DNA of 46,519 bases from Eubacterium sp. (lineage in GTDB: Bacteria; Bacillota; Clostridia; Oscillospirales; Acutalibacteraceae): positions 1-46,519 of the forward strand of contig JAFSZK010000090.1 in NCBI GenBank assembly GCA_017458975.1. The letters run 5' to 3'. A model generated the notes under the pieces. It ran no database searches. It had not been told where the DNA came from and was given only the letters and a program-made list of their open reading frames with translations. How positions within the stretch are numbered: position 1 is the first letter of the stretch; every line of letters starts with the position of its first letter. The position numbers and the translations under genes are program-made. This document shows positions 15,346 through 22,986 of the stretch, piece by piece.

Positions 15346-16029
15346 ATGAGAATTCTTATAGTTGAAGATGAATATAAGCTTGCCGACGTTATTGCGGCAA
15401 GGCTGAAAAAAGAGAATTATGAGGTTGATATTTCAACCGACGGCGAGGACGGACTCTATAACGCCGAAAGCGGAATCTACGATTTGATTATTCTTGACGT
15501 AATGCTTCCTAAGGTTAACGGCTTTGAAATCTTAAAGGAAATAAGAGAGGAAAAGATTGACTCAAAGGTAATTATGCTTACCGCAAAGTCAATGCTTGAG
15601 GATAAGCTCGAGGGACTTACGGGCGGAGCAAACGATTACGTAACAAAGCCGTTTCATATTGACGAGCTTGTTGCAAGGGTAAATATTCAGCTCAGAAGCG
15701 ACGTTAAGAATACCCAGGGCGATTATATTGAATTCGGCGATTTGAAGCTGAACACAAAAGCCTCAAAGCTTTTATGTACAAAGTCGGGAGAGGAGATTTC
15801 GGTTGTTAATAAGGAATATCAGCTTCTTGAATACTTTATGACAAACCCCAATCAGATATTATCAAAGGATATGATTTACGATAAGGTCTGGGGCTGGGAT
15901 AACGAAATTGAGTCCAATAACCTTGAGGCGTATTTATCATTTATACGCAGAAAGCTCAAGGCGATTGAGTCGGACGTTAATATTAAAGCCGTAAGAGGTA
16001 TGGGCTACAGAATGGAGAAGGCCGGATGA
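15346..16029 (+). CDS. OmpR/PhoB-family response regulator
   Basis: A 227-residue two-domain regulator. The receiver (1-120) has acidic Glu7/Asp8, phospho-acceptor Asp51 (LIILDVMLP), Thr79 region (IMLTAKS) and the conserved Lys in YVTKPF. The winged-helix output domain (about 127-225) ends with the usual 'AVRGMGYRM'. The next gene, its histidine kinase, overlaps it by 4 bp (ATGA), giving tight coupling. A direct-repeat box in its own leader is repeated ahead of the beta-helix gene downstream, so that gene is the likely target. Confidence 0.92.
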   Translation: MRILIVEDEYKLADVIAARLKKENYEVDISTDGEDGLYNAESGIYDLIILDVMLPKVNGFEILKEIREEKIDSKVIMLTAKSMLEDKLEGLTGGANDYVTKPFHIDELVARVNIQLRSDVKNTQGDYIEFGDLKLNTKASKLLCTKSGEEISVVNKEYQLLEYFMTNPNQILSKDMIYDKVWGWDNEIESNNLEAYLSFIRRKLKAIESDVNIKAVRGMGYRMEKAG

Positions 16030-17249
16030 AAAAGCTGAAAAACAAGGTATTTATTGTAATATTTTTAATTCTTACAATTTTTACCACGGGAATAGTTTTT
16101 GCGTATAATTTTACGCTTTATAACCAACAAAAGCATAATATTGAAAGAAGCCTTACCCAGACTGTGAAAATGGAGGTAAGGGGAGGTCCGCCGAGCGGCA
16201 GCTCCTTTGAAAAGCTTGAAGACGACGGATTTGATAATATCCGTTTTATGGACAGAAACGTTTATACCGTAATCCTTGGCGAGGATAATCAGATTAAGGG
16301 GGTTATCAACCACTCGAATAATGAAATCTCCGACGAGGATATCGAGGAAATCGCCGTTACAATGATTTCTCAGAGCTACCAAAAGGAAATAGGAAATCTC
16401 TTTGTTTGCGATTATTCCTATGCATATAACGAAGGCTCGTCAATCGTTATTGTTGATAATTCCGCGGTAAAGCAAATGCTCAGAACAACGCTGCTTGTGT
16501 CGCTGATACTGTATATTCTTGCCGAAATTATAATACTGTTGATTTCAAGAAGGCTGACTCTCTGGATAACAAAGCCGGTTGGCGAAAGCTTTGAAAAGCA
16601 AAAGCAGTTTATTGCCGACGCCTCCCACGAGCTTAAGACTCCGCTTGCGGTAATTATGGCAAGCAGCGACGCGCTTGAAAGTAATCCGGAGGAGAAAAAG
16701 TGGCTTGATAATATTAAGAGCGAAAGCGACAGGATGAATAAGCTTATTGCCGATTTGCTTGAGCTTGCAAAGAGCGAGGCGGTTGACGAAAAAACGCAGT
16801 ATACGCCCGAAAGCCTTTCAAAAGCGGTTGAAAAATCCTGTCTTACGTTTGAGGGAGTTATGTTTGAAAAGGGCATAACGCTTAAATATGATATTGAGGA
16901 TAATATAATCCTTAATATGGACAGCTTTAAAATAGAACAGCTTATGTCAATTCTTCTTGACAATGCTTTAAAGCACAGCGAAAGTCCTGCGGATATTGAG
17001 GTAAGCCTTAAGAAAAACAGGGATATCGTTTTAACCGTAACAAATCGGGGCGAAGGTATTCCGCAGGGCGAGGAGGAGCATATATTTGAGCGCTTCTACC
17101 GAGCCGACGACTCGAGAAACCGAAGCGAAAACCGTTACGGACTCGGACTTGCTATTGCAAAGAATATATGTGAAGGTCATAACGCTTCAATATCGGCAAA
17201 AAGCGAAAACTCAAAAACAACCTTTACGGTTATTTTCAAAGCAAAATAA
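16026..17249 (+). CDS. Membrane sensor histidine kinase
   Basis: A 407-residue kinase. Membrane helices lie at about 8-28 and 153-174 and enclose an extracellular sensor region of some 125 residues of unknown ligand. No clear HAMP domain is seen; the second helix runs almost directly into the dimerisation domain. His201 (DASHELKTPL) is the autophosphorylation site. ATP-binding motifs are present: N box (LLDNALKHS), F box (IFERFYR) and G box (YGLGLAIAK). It overlaps the response regulator gene by 4 bp and is followed by a terminator. Confidence 0.92.
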   Translation: MKKLKNKVFIVIFLILTIFTTGIVFAYNFTLYNQQKHNIERSLTQTVKMEVRGGPPSGSSFEKLEDDGFDNIRFMDRNVYTVILGEDNQIKGVINHSNNEISDEDIEEIAVTMISQSYQKEIGNLFVCDYSYAYNEGSSIVIVDNSAVKQMLRTTLLVSLILYILAEIIILLISRRLTLWITKPVGESFEKQKQFIADASHELKTPLAVIMASSDALESNPEEKKWLDNIKSESDRMNKLIADLLELAKSEAVDEKTQYTPESLSKAVEKSCLTFEGVMFEKGITLKYDIEDNIILNMDSFKIEQLMSILLDNALKHSESPADIEVSLKKNRDIVLTVTNRGEGIPQGEEEHIFERFYRADDSRNRSENRYGLGLAIAKNICEGHNASISAKSENSKTTFTVIFKAK

Positions 17250-17256
17250 ATTATTT

Positions 17257-17285
17257 AAACAGGATGAAATTCATCCTGTTTTTTA
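17257..17285 (+). terminator. Terminator of the two-component operon
   Basis: AAACAGGATGA (17257-17267) pairs with TCATCCTGTTT (17271-17281), followed by T. Confidence 0.85.
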
Positions 17286-17314
17286 ATATTCGTTTAATTT
17301 AAGGGTGGTATTAT
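17282..17314 (+). promoter_or_regulatory. OmpR-type box before the beta-helix gene
   Basis: TTTAAT at 17282-17287 and 17293-17298 (11-bp spacing) gives the same 17 bases, TTTAATATTCGTTTAAT, as in the response-regulator leader. TATTAT (17309-17314) is a plausible -10, and no good -35 is present, as expected for an activator-dependent promoter. Confidence 0.65.
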
Positions 17315-17344
17315 TCAGTCAACGAAACGAAAGGAGTAAACAAA

Positions 17345-18655
17345 ATGAAAAAATTAATCAGAATGATTATTATTGCAGTTTTAACAAGTGCAATAATTAC
17401 AGGCTCACTTTACTTTTACAATACGAATAATACCGAAAGCAGTATGCAGCAAATTCAAACGCAAAGCGAAACCTCCTCAGACGCGACGGGCGCAACGACT
17501 GTTGACGCAAAGCAGGAAACTCTGAGCGAAAGCTATGTTTCCGAGAGCGCCGACGAGAGCGCAGTGCTTGTGACAAACGGAGGAAGCGCAACAATTTCGG
17601 ACGCAAAAATCAATAAGAAATCCGGAGATTGCAGCAACAACGAAAGCGGTGAATTCTACGGGGTTAATTCGGGGGTTCTTGTTCAAAAGGACTCGACGGC
17701 TATTATTTCCGATACCGAGATAAACACCTCCGCAGGCGGTGCAAACGCTGTGTTTGCTACAGGCGAGGGAGCAAAAATTTATCTTAAAAATACTACAATT
17801 ACCACAACGGGAGAGCGCTCCTCAAGAGGACTTGACGCTACCTACGGCGGCTATATTGAAGCCGATAACGTTAAAATCACAACTCAGGGCGGCTCGTGCG
17901 CAGTGCTTGCAACCGACAGGGGCGAGGGCACTGTTATTGCCAAAAATTCTACACTTGAAACAAACGGCAGCGGCTCGCCGGTAATCTATTCCACGGGCGA
18001 TATTAGTATCACCAATACAAAGGGTACTGCAAACGGCTCTCAGATGGTTGTGATTGAGGGTAAAAATTCGGCAACCGTAACAAATTCGACTCTCACCGCA
18101 AGCGCAAGCGGAAACAGAGGCGACACCGACGTTGCAGGCGTTATGATTTACCAGTCAATGAGCGGCGACGCGGGCGAGGGCACCGGCACCTTTACGGCAA
18201 AAGGCTCTGCGCTTTCGGTTCAGAAGGATTCAAAGTATTATAAAACAGCTCCGATGTTCTTTATTACAAACACCGACGCTGTAATAAATCTTACCGACAC
18301 AAAGCTCGCCTTCGGCAGCGGTATTCTTATCCGCGCAAAGGGCACCGACGAGTGGGGAACAAGCGGCTCAAACGCAGGAAACGTAACGCTTAACGCCAAA
18401 AAGCAGACCTTAAAGGGCGATATTGAAGCCGATAAGATTTCCTCGGTTACGCTTAATCTTGAAGCGTCCTCCTATGAGGGAACGATAAATAAGGCTGATT
18501 CCGCAAAATCGGTTAAGCTCAAGCTTGATAAATCCTCAAAAATAAAGCTCACGGGCGATTCATATGTAACCTCTCTTGAAAACGCCGACTCCTCAAACGC
18601 CAATATTGATTTTAACGGCTATACTCTTTATGTAAACGGTAAAGCTGTTAAATAG
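17345..18655 (+). CDS. Secreted/anchored beta-helix protein
   Basis: A 436-residue exported protein. Residues 7-25 form a signal anchor or signal peptide; a Ser/Thr/Glu-rich linker follows (about 28-75). From about 75 to the end there are many short beta repeats of the type 'ATISDTEINTSAGGANAVFA', 'GGYIEADNVKITTQ' and 'NATVTNSTLTAS', characteristic of a right-handed parallel beta helix. No catalytic motif is recognised. AAAGGAG precedes the ATG. It stands directly behind a two-component system and carries the same direct-repeat box as that system, so it is probably its regulated output at the cell surface. Confidence 0.78.
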   Translation: MKKLIRMIIIAVLTSAIITGSLYFYNTNNTESSMQQIQTQSETSSDATGATTVDAKQETLSESYVSESADESAVLVTNGGSATISDAKINKKSGDCSNNESGEFYGVNSGVLVQKDSTAIISDTEINTSAGGANAVFATGEGAKIYLKNTTITTTGERSSRGLDATYGGYIEADNVKITTQGGSCAVLATDRGEGTVIAKNSTLETNGSGSPVIYSTGDISITNTKGTANGSQMVVIEGKNSATVTNSTLTASASGNRGDTDVAGVMIYQSMSGDAGEGTGTFTAKGSALSVQKDSKYYKTAPMFFITNTDAVINLTDTKLAFGSGILIRAKGTDEWGTSGSNAGNVTLNAKKQTLKGDIEADKISSVTLNLEASSYEGTINKADSAKSVKLKLDKSSKIKLTGDSYVTSLENADSSNANIDFNGYTLYVNGKAVK

Positions 18656-18675
18656 TTTTCATAAATCTCTCCATA

Positions 18676-18711
18676 AAAACAAACGGACTCCCGCGGGAGT
18701 CTGTTTGTTTT
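18676..18711. terminator. Bidirectional terminator
   Basis: A 16-bp stem (18677-18692/18695-18710, one G-U, effectively a 4-base loop) with A and T runs, between the convergent beta-helix gene and spo0A. Confidence 0.9.
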
Positions 18712-19477
18712 AGGATACTAATTTGAAATTCAGTGTTATTTTGTCGGCTATCATTGCAATAAATTCGCTGTTTGTGGGCTTGCCCCTCTGCGAATCTATT
18801 GTGTAGCCGAAAAACGACGATAAAACGTCAACGTCGCCCCTGTCCCACGCAACCTCAATAGCATGGCGTATCGCTCTTTCAACCCGCGACGGAGTTGTTT
18901 TATACTGCTTTGCAACTGTGGGATAGAGCAGCTTTGTTACCGACGAGAGCATTGCCGGCTCGTTGATACAGAGCATAATAGAGCTTCTCAGATACCTGTA
19001 ACCCTTGATGTGAGCCGGAACGCCGATTTGTCGCATAATGTCCGAAATTATTATTTCAGCGTCCTGCAAACCGTTTGATACGGGTGAATCCCCGTTTTCG
19101 CCGTGCCACTCTAAAAGGCTTTTAATCCTTTTGGCAACAGCGCTTGCGCTGACGGGCTTTATAATATAATAGTCCGCGCCCGCGTTAATAATCTGACTTT
19201 CAAATTCTCCGCTTTTAACCGTACCTAAAACTATTATATACGGTCTTTTTACCACATAATTGATAATGTGCTCAATAACGTCCAATGCGTCAGCTTCAGC
19301 CATAAAAGAATCCATAACCACCGCGTTAAAGCTGCCGTTTTCAAGAGCGCAAATGAGCTCATTACCGTTTTTTGAACATAAGCTTACACTAAAGCCGTCT
19401 TCCTCAAGTCTGCTTTTAAGCGAGCTGCAAAAATCCTCCTCTTCATTTGCAATAAGTATGTTCTGTTTTTCCTTCAT
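18710..19477 (-). CDS. spo0A: Sporulation master regulator Spo0A
   Basis: A 255-residue response regulator. The C-terminal domain (about 145-255) is a clear Spo0A DNA-binding domain, with HIKGYRYLRSSI, LYPTVAKQY, RVERAIRHAIEVAW and the closing 'GKPTNSEFIAMIAD'. The N-terminal receiver is divergent: the usual acidic pair reads Asn11-Glu12 followed by EED, and the phospho-acceptor is probably Asp56 in VVMDSF, while the Thr (LGT) and Lys (IIKP) are kept. ATG 19477 has GGAGGT upstream; a longer in-frame reading has none and would begin near the promoter. It is not next to spoIVB/recN as in Bacillus. It marks the organism as a likely spore former. Confidence 0.9.
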   Translation of the reverse strand: MKEKQNILIANEEEDFCSSLKSRLEEDGFSVSLCSKNGNELICALENGSFNAVVMDSFMAEADALDVIEHIINYVVKRPYIIVLGTVKSGEFESQIINAGADYYIIKPVSASAVAKRIKSLLEWHGENGDSPVSNGLQDAEIIISDIMRQIGVPAHIKGYRYLRSSIMLCINEPAMLSSVTKLLYPTVAKQYKTTPSRVERAIRHAIEVAWDRGDVDVLSSFFGYTIDSQRGKPTNSEFIAMIADKITLNFKLVS

Positions 19478-19506
19478 TGTTACCTCCGTTTTAATTAATG
19501 CGGATA

Positions 19507-19514
19507 TGCGACAA
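19507..19514 (-). promoter_or_regulatory. Possible 0A box
   Basis: On the minus strand TTGTCGCA differs by one base from a TTGTCGAA 0A box and lies at the predicted spo0A transcription start. Autoregulation is possible, but the match is short. Confidence 0.35.
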
Positions 19515-19518
19515 GGAG

Positions 19519-19547
19519 ATAATAACATAAACTGTAACAAAAATCAA
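19519..19547 (-). promoter_or_regulatory. Promoter of spo0A
   Basis: On the minus strand TTGATT (19542-19547), 17-bp spacer, TATTAT (19519-19524). Confidence 0.7.
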
Positions 19548-19560
19548 TAGATTTCATAAC

Positions 19561-19614
19561 AAAATATGAAAAAACTTCATATTTTACTACAAAATCGCTG
19601 TTTTCAAGCGATTT
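19561..19614. repeat. Two consecutive hairpins upstream of spo0A
   Basis: AAAATATGAA (19561-19570)/TTCATATTTT (19576-19585) and AAATCGCT (19592-19599)/AGCGATTT (19607-19614). They lie upstream of the spo0A promoter, so they are more likely binding sites or old terminators than leader structure. Confidence 0.5.
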
Positions 19615-19745
19615 CAACCCTAAAAATGACATAAAAGTTAAATGGTATTCTGTTATCGCTTGTAAATATTACACAAAAATTACAAAATTTACAAAAAAAT
19701 AACACAAAACACTTGCATATTGATTTCTTTTATTATATTATTATC

Positions 19746-19776
19746 TTGTATGTATGGCGGTATGCCCTATTATAAT
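19746..19776 (+). promoter_or_regulatory. Probable ftsE promoter
   Basis: TATAAT (19771-19776) is a perfect -10; TTGTAT (19746-19751) is 19 bp upstream, a long spacer. Confidence 0.45.
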
Positions 19777-19799
19777 TTAATGAACAGGAGAAAAAAGCT

Positions 19800-20663
19800 G
19801 TGATTGAATTTAAGGATGTTACAAAGGTGTATGAGAGTAACGGCACCAAAGCGCTTGATAACGTCAATATGAAAATTGAGGACGGCGAATTTGTTTTCGT
19901 CGTAGGCTCAAGCGGCGCGGGTAAGAGTACTCTTTTAAAGCTTATTATGCAGGAGGAAAAGCCTAGCGAGGGCGAAGTAATCGTTAACGGTTATTCCTCT
20001 CTTGAAATGAAAAAGAAAACTATTCCTTATTACAGAAGAACGATGGGTATCGTTTTCCAGGATTTCAGAATAATTCCCAAAATGTCGGTATATGATAACG
20101 TTGCGTTTGCAATGCGTGTTATCGGCGCAAAGGATAAGGACATAAGAAAGAGAGTACCGTATATTCTCAATCTTGTCGGTCTTTCAAAGAAGGCGCGCTC
20201 GATGCCTAACGAGCTTTCGGGCGGCGAGCAGCAGAGAGTTTCGCTTGCAAGAGCGCTTGTCAACAATCCCGAGCTTATTATTGCGGACGAGCCCACCGGT
20301 AACGTAGACCCCGAAATGAGCCACGAAATTGTAGACCTTCTTACAAAAATCAATAACAGCGGAACGACCGTTGTAATGGTAACCCACGAGCATGAGCTTG
20401 TTCGCTCGTTCCAGAGAAGGGTTATCGTTCTTCAGAACGGACAGGTTGTATCCGACACTCCCGACCCGACGTATGCTCAGTTCAAAACCGAAAAGCACGA
20501 AGAGGTTACCGATATGTACTACTATGAAGAGGACGTACAGCAATCCGAGGTAAGCGACGTGTTTGAAAACGTTATTGAAGGCGAGGAAGCACAGCCCGAA
20601 GAAGCTGAGGTTCGCGAGGCTGCCGTAACCGAAGAGGAAAATAACGACGGAGGTGAGCAGTAA
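19800..20663 (+). CDS. ftsE: Cell-division ABC ATPase FtsE
   Basis: A 287-residue ATPase that with FtsX transmits a cell-division signal to extracellular peptidoglycan hydrolases. Walker A GSSGAGKS is at 36-43, Q loop near 87, signature LSGGEQQRV at 139-147, Walker B LIIADE at 159-164 with Glu164, and the H loop His196. The ATPase core ends near residue 225, the normal FtsE length. Beyond it lies a 60-residue Glu-rich tail that is unusual. The start is GTG at 19800 with AGGAG upstream. It overlaps ftsX by one base. Confidence 0.93.
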   Translation: MIEFKDVTKVYESNGTKALDNVNMKIEDGEFVFVVGSSGAGKSTLLKLIMQEEKPSEGEVIVNGYSSLEMKKKTIPYYRRTMGIVFQDFRIIPKMSVYDNVAFAMRVIGAKDKDIRKRVPYILNLVGLSKKARSMPNELSGGEQQRVSLARALVNNPELIIADEPTGNVDPEMSHEIVDLLTKINNSGTTVVMVTHEHELVRSFQRRVIVLQNGQVVSDTPDPTYAQFKTEKHEEVTDMYYYEEDVQQSEVSDVFENVIEGEEAQPEEAEVREAAVTEEENNDGGEQ

Positions 20664-21583
20664 TGACATTTACAAGTATTAAATATCTCTTAAAAGAGGG
20701 TTTAAGAAATACGTGGACAAACCGTATGATGTCCGTAGCTTCAATAGCGGTTCTTTTAAGCTGTCTTGTAATAATCGGCTCGGCTTCAATGGTTTTCCTC
20801 AATATCAATTCCCTTGTCGAAAGAATTGAGGACGAAAACGTTATTATGGTTTACATTGAGGACAGTGCCGACCAGAACGCGATTGATACAATGGAAAAGA
20901 AAATAAAGAAGATAAAAAATGTTGATAACATCGAATTTATCTCAAAGGAGGACGCGTGGAAGAGCCAGCTCAAAACAATGGACGAGGCTGACAGGGCATT
21001 CTTTACCTCCTACACCACCGATATTCCGCTTCCAAACGCATTTAAGGTAACGGTTAAGGATTTATCAAAATTCAAATCGACGGTTAAAACTATCAAAAAG
21101 CTTGACAACATTGAAACCGTAAGACAGAATACGGAGCTTGCCAAGAAGCTTGATACAATCAGTCGCGGTATAAGCATTATTGCAATCGCAATTATCGCAG
21201 TACTTTTTGCAATTTCACTTTTCATTATTTCAAATACAATCAGAATTGCCGTATATTCAAGACGACTTGAAATCAGCATTATGAAATCGGTCGGTGCAAC
21301 TAATTCATTTGTAAGACTTCCGTTTGTAGTTGAGGGCGTAATAATCGGACTTATTTCAGGCATTGCCTCCCTCGGCGTGGTATGGGGAGTATATGAGCTT
21401 GCGCTTCAGCAATTTGCCGATTTAATCGACTCAATAAGATTAGTTCCGCTGAACTTTATTGACTACGCGCTTCCGATGCTCGGTGCATTTGTAGCGATAG
21501 GCGTAATAAGCGGCGTCGGCGGCTCGTTAATCACAATGAGAAGATACTTAAATAAGGAAGGTAGTGAGATAAGTGCAGTCTAA
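20663..21583 (+). CDS. ftsX: Cell-division membrane protein FtsX
   Basis: A 306-residue partner of FtsE. It has four membrane helices (about 22-45, 175-198, 222-248, 268-292) and an extracellular domain of some 125 residues between the first two. That domain is where FtsX contacts EnvC-like or CwlO-like hydrolases in known systems. The ATG overlaps the ftsE stop (TAATG), behind GGAGGTGA. The M23 hydrolase gene starts inside its last codons. Confidence 0.92.
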   Translation: MTFTSIKYLLKEGLRNTWTNRMMSVASIAVLLSCLVIIGSASMVFLNINSLVERIEDENVIMVYIEDSADQNAIDTMEKKIKKIKNVDNIEFISKEDAWKSQLKTMDEADRAFFTSYTTDIPLPNAFKVTVKDLSKFKSTVKTIKKLDNIETVRQNTELAKKLDTISRGISIIAIAIIAVLFAISLFIISNTIRIAVYSRRLEISIMKSVGATNSFVRLPFVVEGVIIGLISGIASLGVVWGVYELALQQFADLIDSIRLVPLNFIDYALPMLGAFVAIGVISGVGGSLITMRRYLNKEGSEISAV

Positions 21584-22826
21584 AAGATTTTTAAGAATAT
21601 TTTGTCTTGTTCTCTCATTAAGCTTTCTCTTTAACTCGGCTGTTTCGTCATACGCTGCTTCAACAAAGGCTCTTAATGAAAAAAAGCAGAAAATCCAGCA
21701 GCAGATAAACGAGACCGAAAAGAAGATTGACGCTCTTAAAAATAAAAAGGAAAAGACCCAGGAGCTTATTACCGAGCTTGACAAGAAAATTCAGTTAAAG
21801 CAGGACCAGATAGACGTTCTTCAAAAGGACGCCGACAGGCTTCAGGCTAAAATCACAACCGTTAAAAACAATATTGCTCAGACCGAAAGCGAAATCAACA
21901 AAATCCAGAAGGAAATTGACGAAAAGCAAAAGCAGTTCGACAAGACCTTTAAGGAATACTGCGAGCGTTTAAGAGCGATTTACGTATCGGGTAACGTAGG
22001 AAGTCTTGAGGTTATTCTTACGAGCGATGATATAAGCTCAATTCTTACCCGCTCACAGATGGTAAAATCCGTATCCCAGAAGGACAGCGACGCTCTTCAG
22101 GCGCTTCAGGATAAAATGAAGGAAATTGAAACGGGCAAGGCTGAACTTCAGGTTAAGCGTAACAAGCTTAAAGAGGATAAGGCAACCCTTCAAAAAAGCA
22201 AGAGCAAGCTTGATTCACAGATTGCAAAAATCAACGCTTCCAAGAAAGAGCTTGACGATGAAGTTGCAGAGGCTAACGCCCTTATCAAAAAGTATAGCAA
22301 GCAGAGCGGTGATTATATGGAAGAAATTACCGCTGATAAAAAAGAGGTTGAGAAAATCGAAAACGAAATTCAGAGTATCATTGCCGAAAGGTCGAGAAAA
22401 TACTCTAACTCGAATATCGGTCCTTCCTCAAACCTTATTAACGCAAAGGGTAACGGACAGTTCTGTTATCCTACCGATTACAGAACAATCTCATCGTATT
22501 TCTACCGTCACAGCGGTGCTTTCCACGGTGCGCTTGACTTCCCGTGTCCGGTAGGCTCAAACGTTTATGCGGGCGACGCAGGAACCGTTATTGACGCTAC
22601 AACGGGCTGGGGCGGCGGCTACGGAAACCGTGTATTTATTGACCACCATAACGGATTTGTTACAATCTACGGTCATAACTCAAGGCTTCTTGTACGCGAA
22701 GGACAGACCGTAAAACGAGGCCAGCTTATCGCAAAGAGCGGTAATACAGGTCACTCAACGGGTCCGCACTGCCACTTTGAGGTAAGAAAGAACGGAACAA
22801 GAGTTAATCCGCTTAACTATCTTTAA
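21573..22826 (+). CDS. FtsX-linked M23 peptidoglycan hydrolase
   Basis: A 417-residue secreted protein of EnvC type. It has a signal peptide (about 1-30), a long coiled coil (about 30-275), and a C-terminal M23 (LytM) endopeptidase domain (about 295-417). Zinc ligands and catalytic residues are intact: His318 and Asp322 (HGALD), His368, and His399/His401 (HCH), so it should cut peptidoglycan cross-links itself, unlike E. coli EnvC. The coiled coil probably holds the enzyme inactive until FtsEX acts on it. The start is GTG 21573, overlapping ftsX by 11 bp. A terminator follows. Confidence 0.9.
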   Translation: MQSKRFLRIFCLVLSLSFLFNSAVSSYAASTKALNEKKQKIQQQINETEKKIDALKNKKEKTQELITELDKKIQLKQDQIDVLQKDADRLQAKITTVKNNIAQTESEINKIQKEIDEKQKQFDKTFKEYCERLRAIYVSGNVGSLEVILTSDDISSILTRSQMVKSVSQKDSDALQALQDKMKEIETGKAELQVKRNKLKEDKATLQKSKSKLDSQIAKINASKKELDDEVAEANALIKKYSKQSGDYMEEITADKKEVEKIENEIQSIIAERSRKYSNSNIGPSSNLINAKGNGQFCYPTDYRTISSYFYRHSGAFHGALDFPCPVGSNVYAGDAGTVIDATTGWGGGYGNRVFIDHHNGFVTIYGHNSRLLVREGQTVKRGQLIAKSGNTGHSTGPHCHFEVRKNGTRVNPLNYL

Positions 22827-22841
22827 TAAATAATGACCGAA

Positions 22842-22870
22842 ACTCACCGCATTTTGCGGTGAGTTTTTTC
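22842..22870 (+). terminator. Terminator of ftsEX-M23
   Basis: AACTCACCGC (22842-22851) pairs with GCGGTGAGTT (22857-22866), then a T run. Confidence 0.9.
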
Positions 22871-22986
22871 TATATATTACTATATTTATTACAAATAAAT
22901 TAAAATTCTAAAATTTATTTTACTTATGAATAGCGTTGTGATAAAATAAATAATGTATAATTATATATTGAAGGGAAGTACCTTAA

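Larger units (their letters stand above)
19478..19799. other. Divergent intergenic region spo0A/ftsE
   Basis: AT-rich region with no gene. It contains the spo0A promoter, two hairpins (19561-19585 and 19592-19614) and a weak ftsE promoter. Confidence 0.7.
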
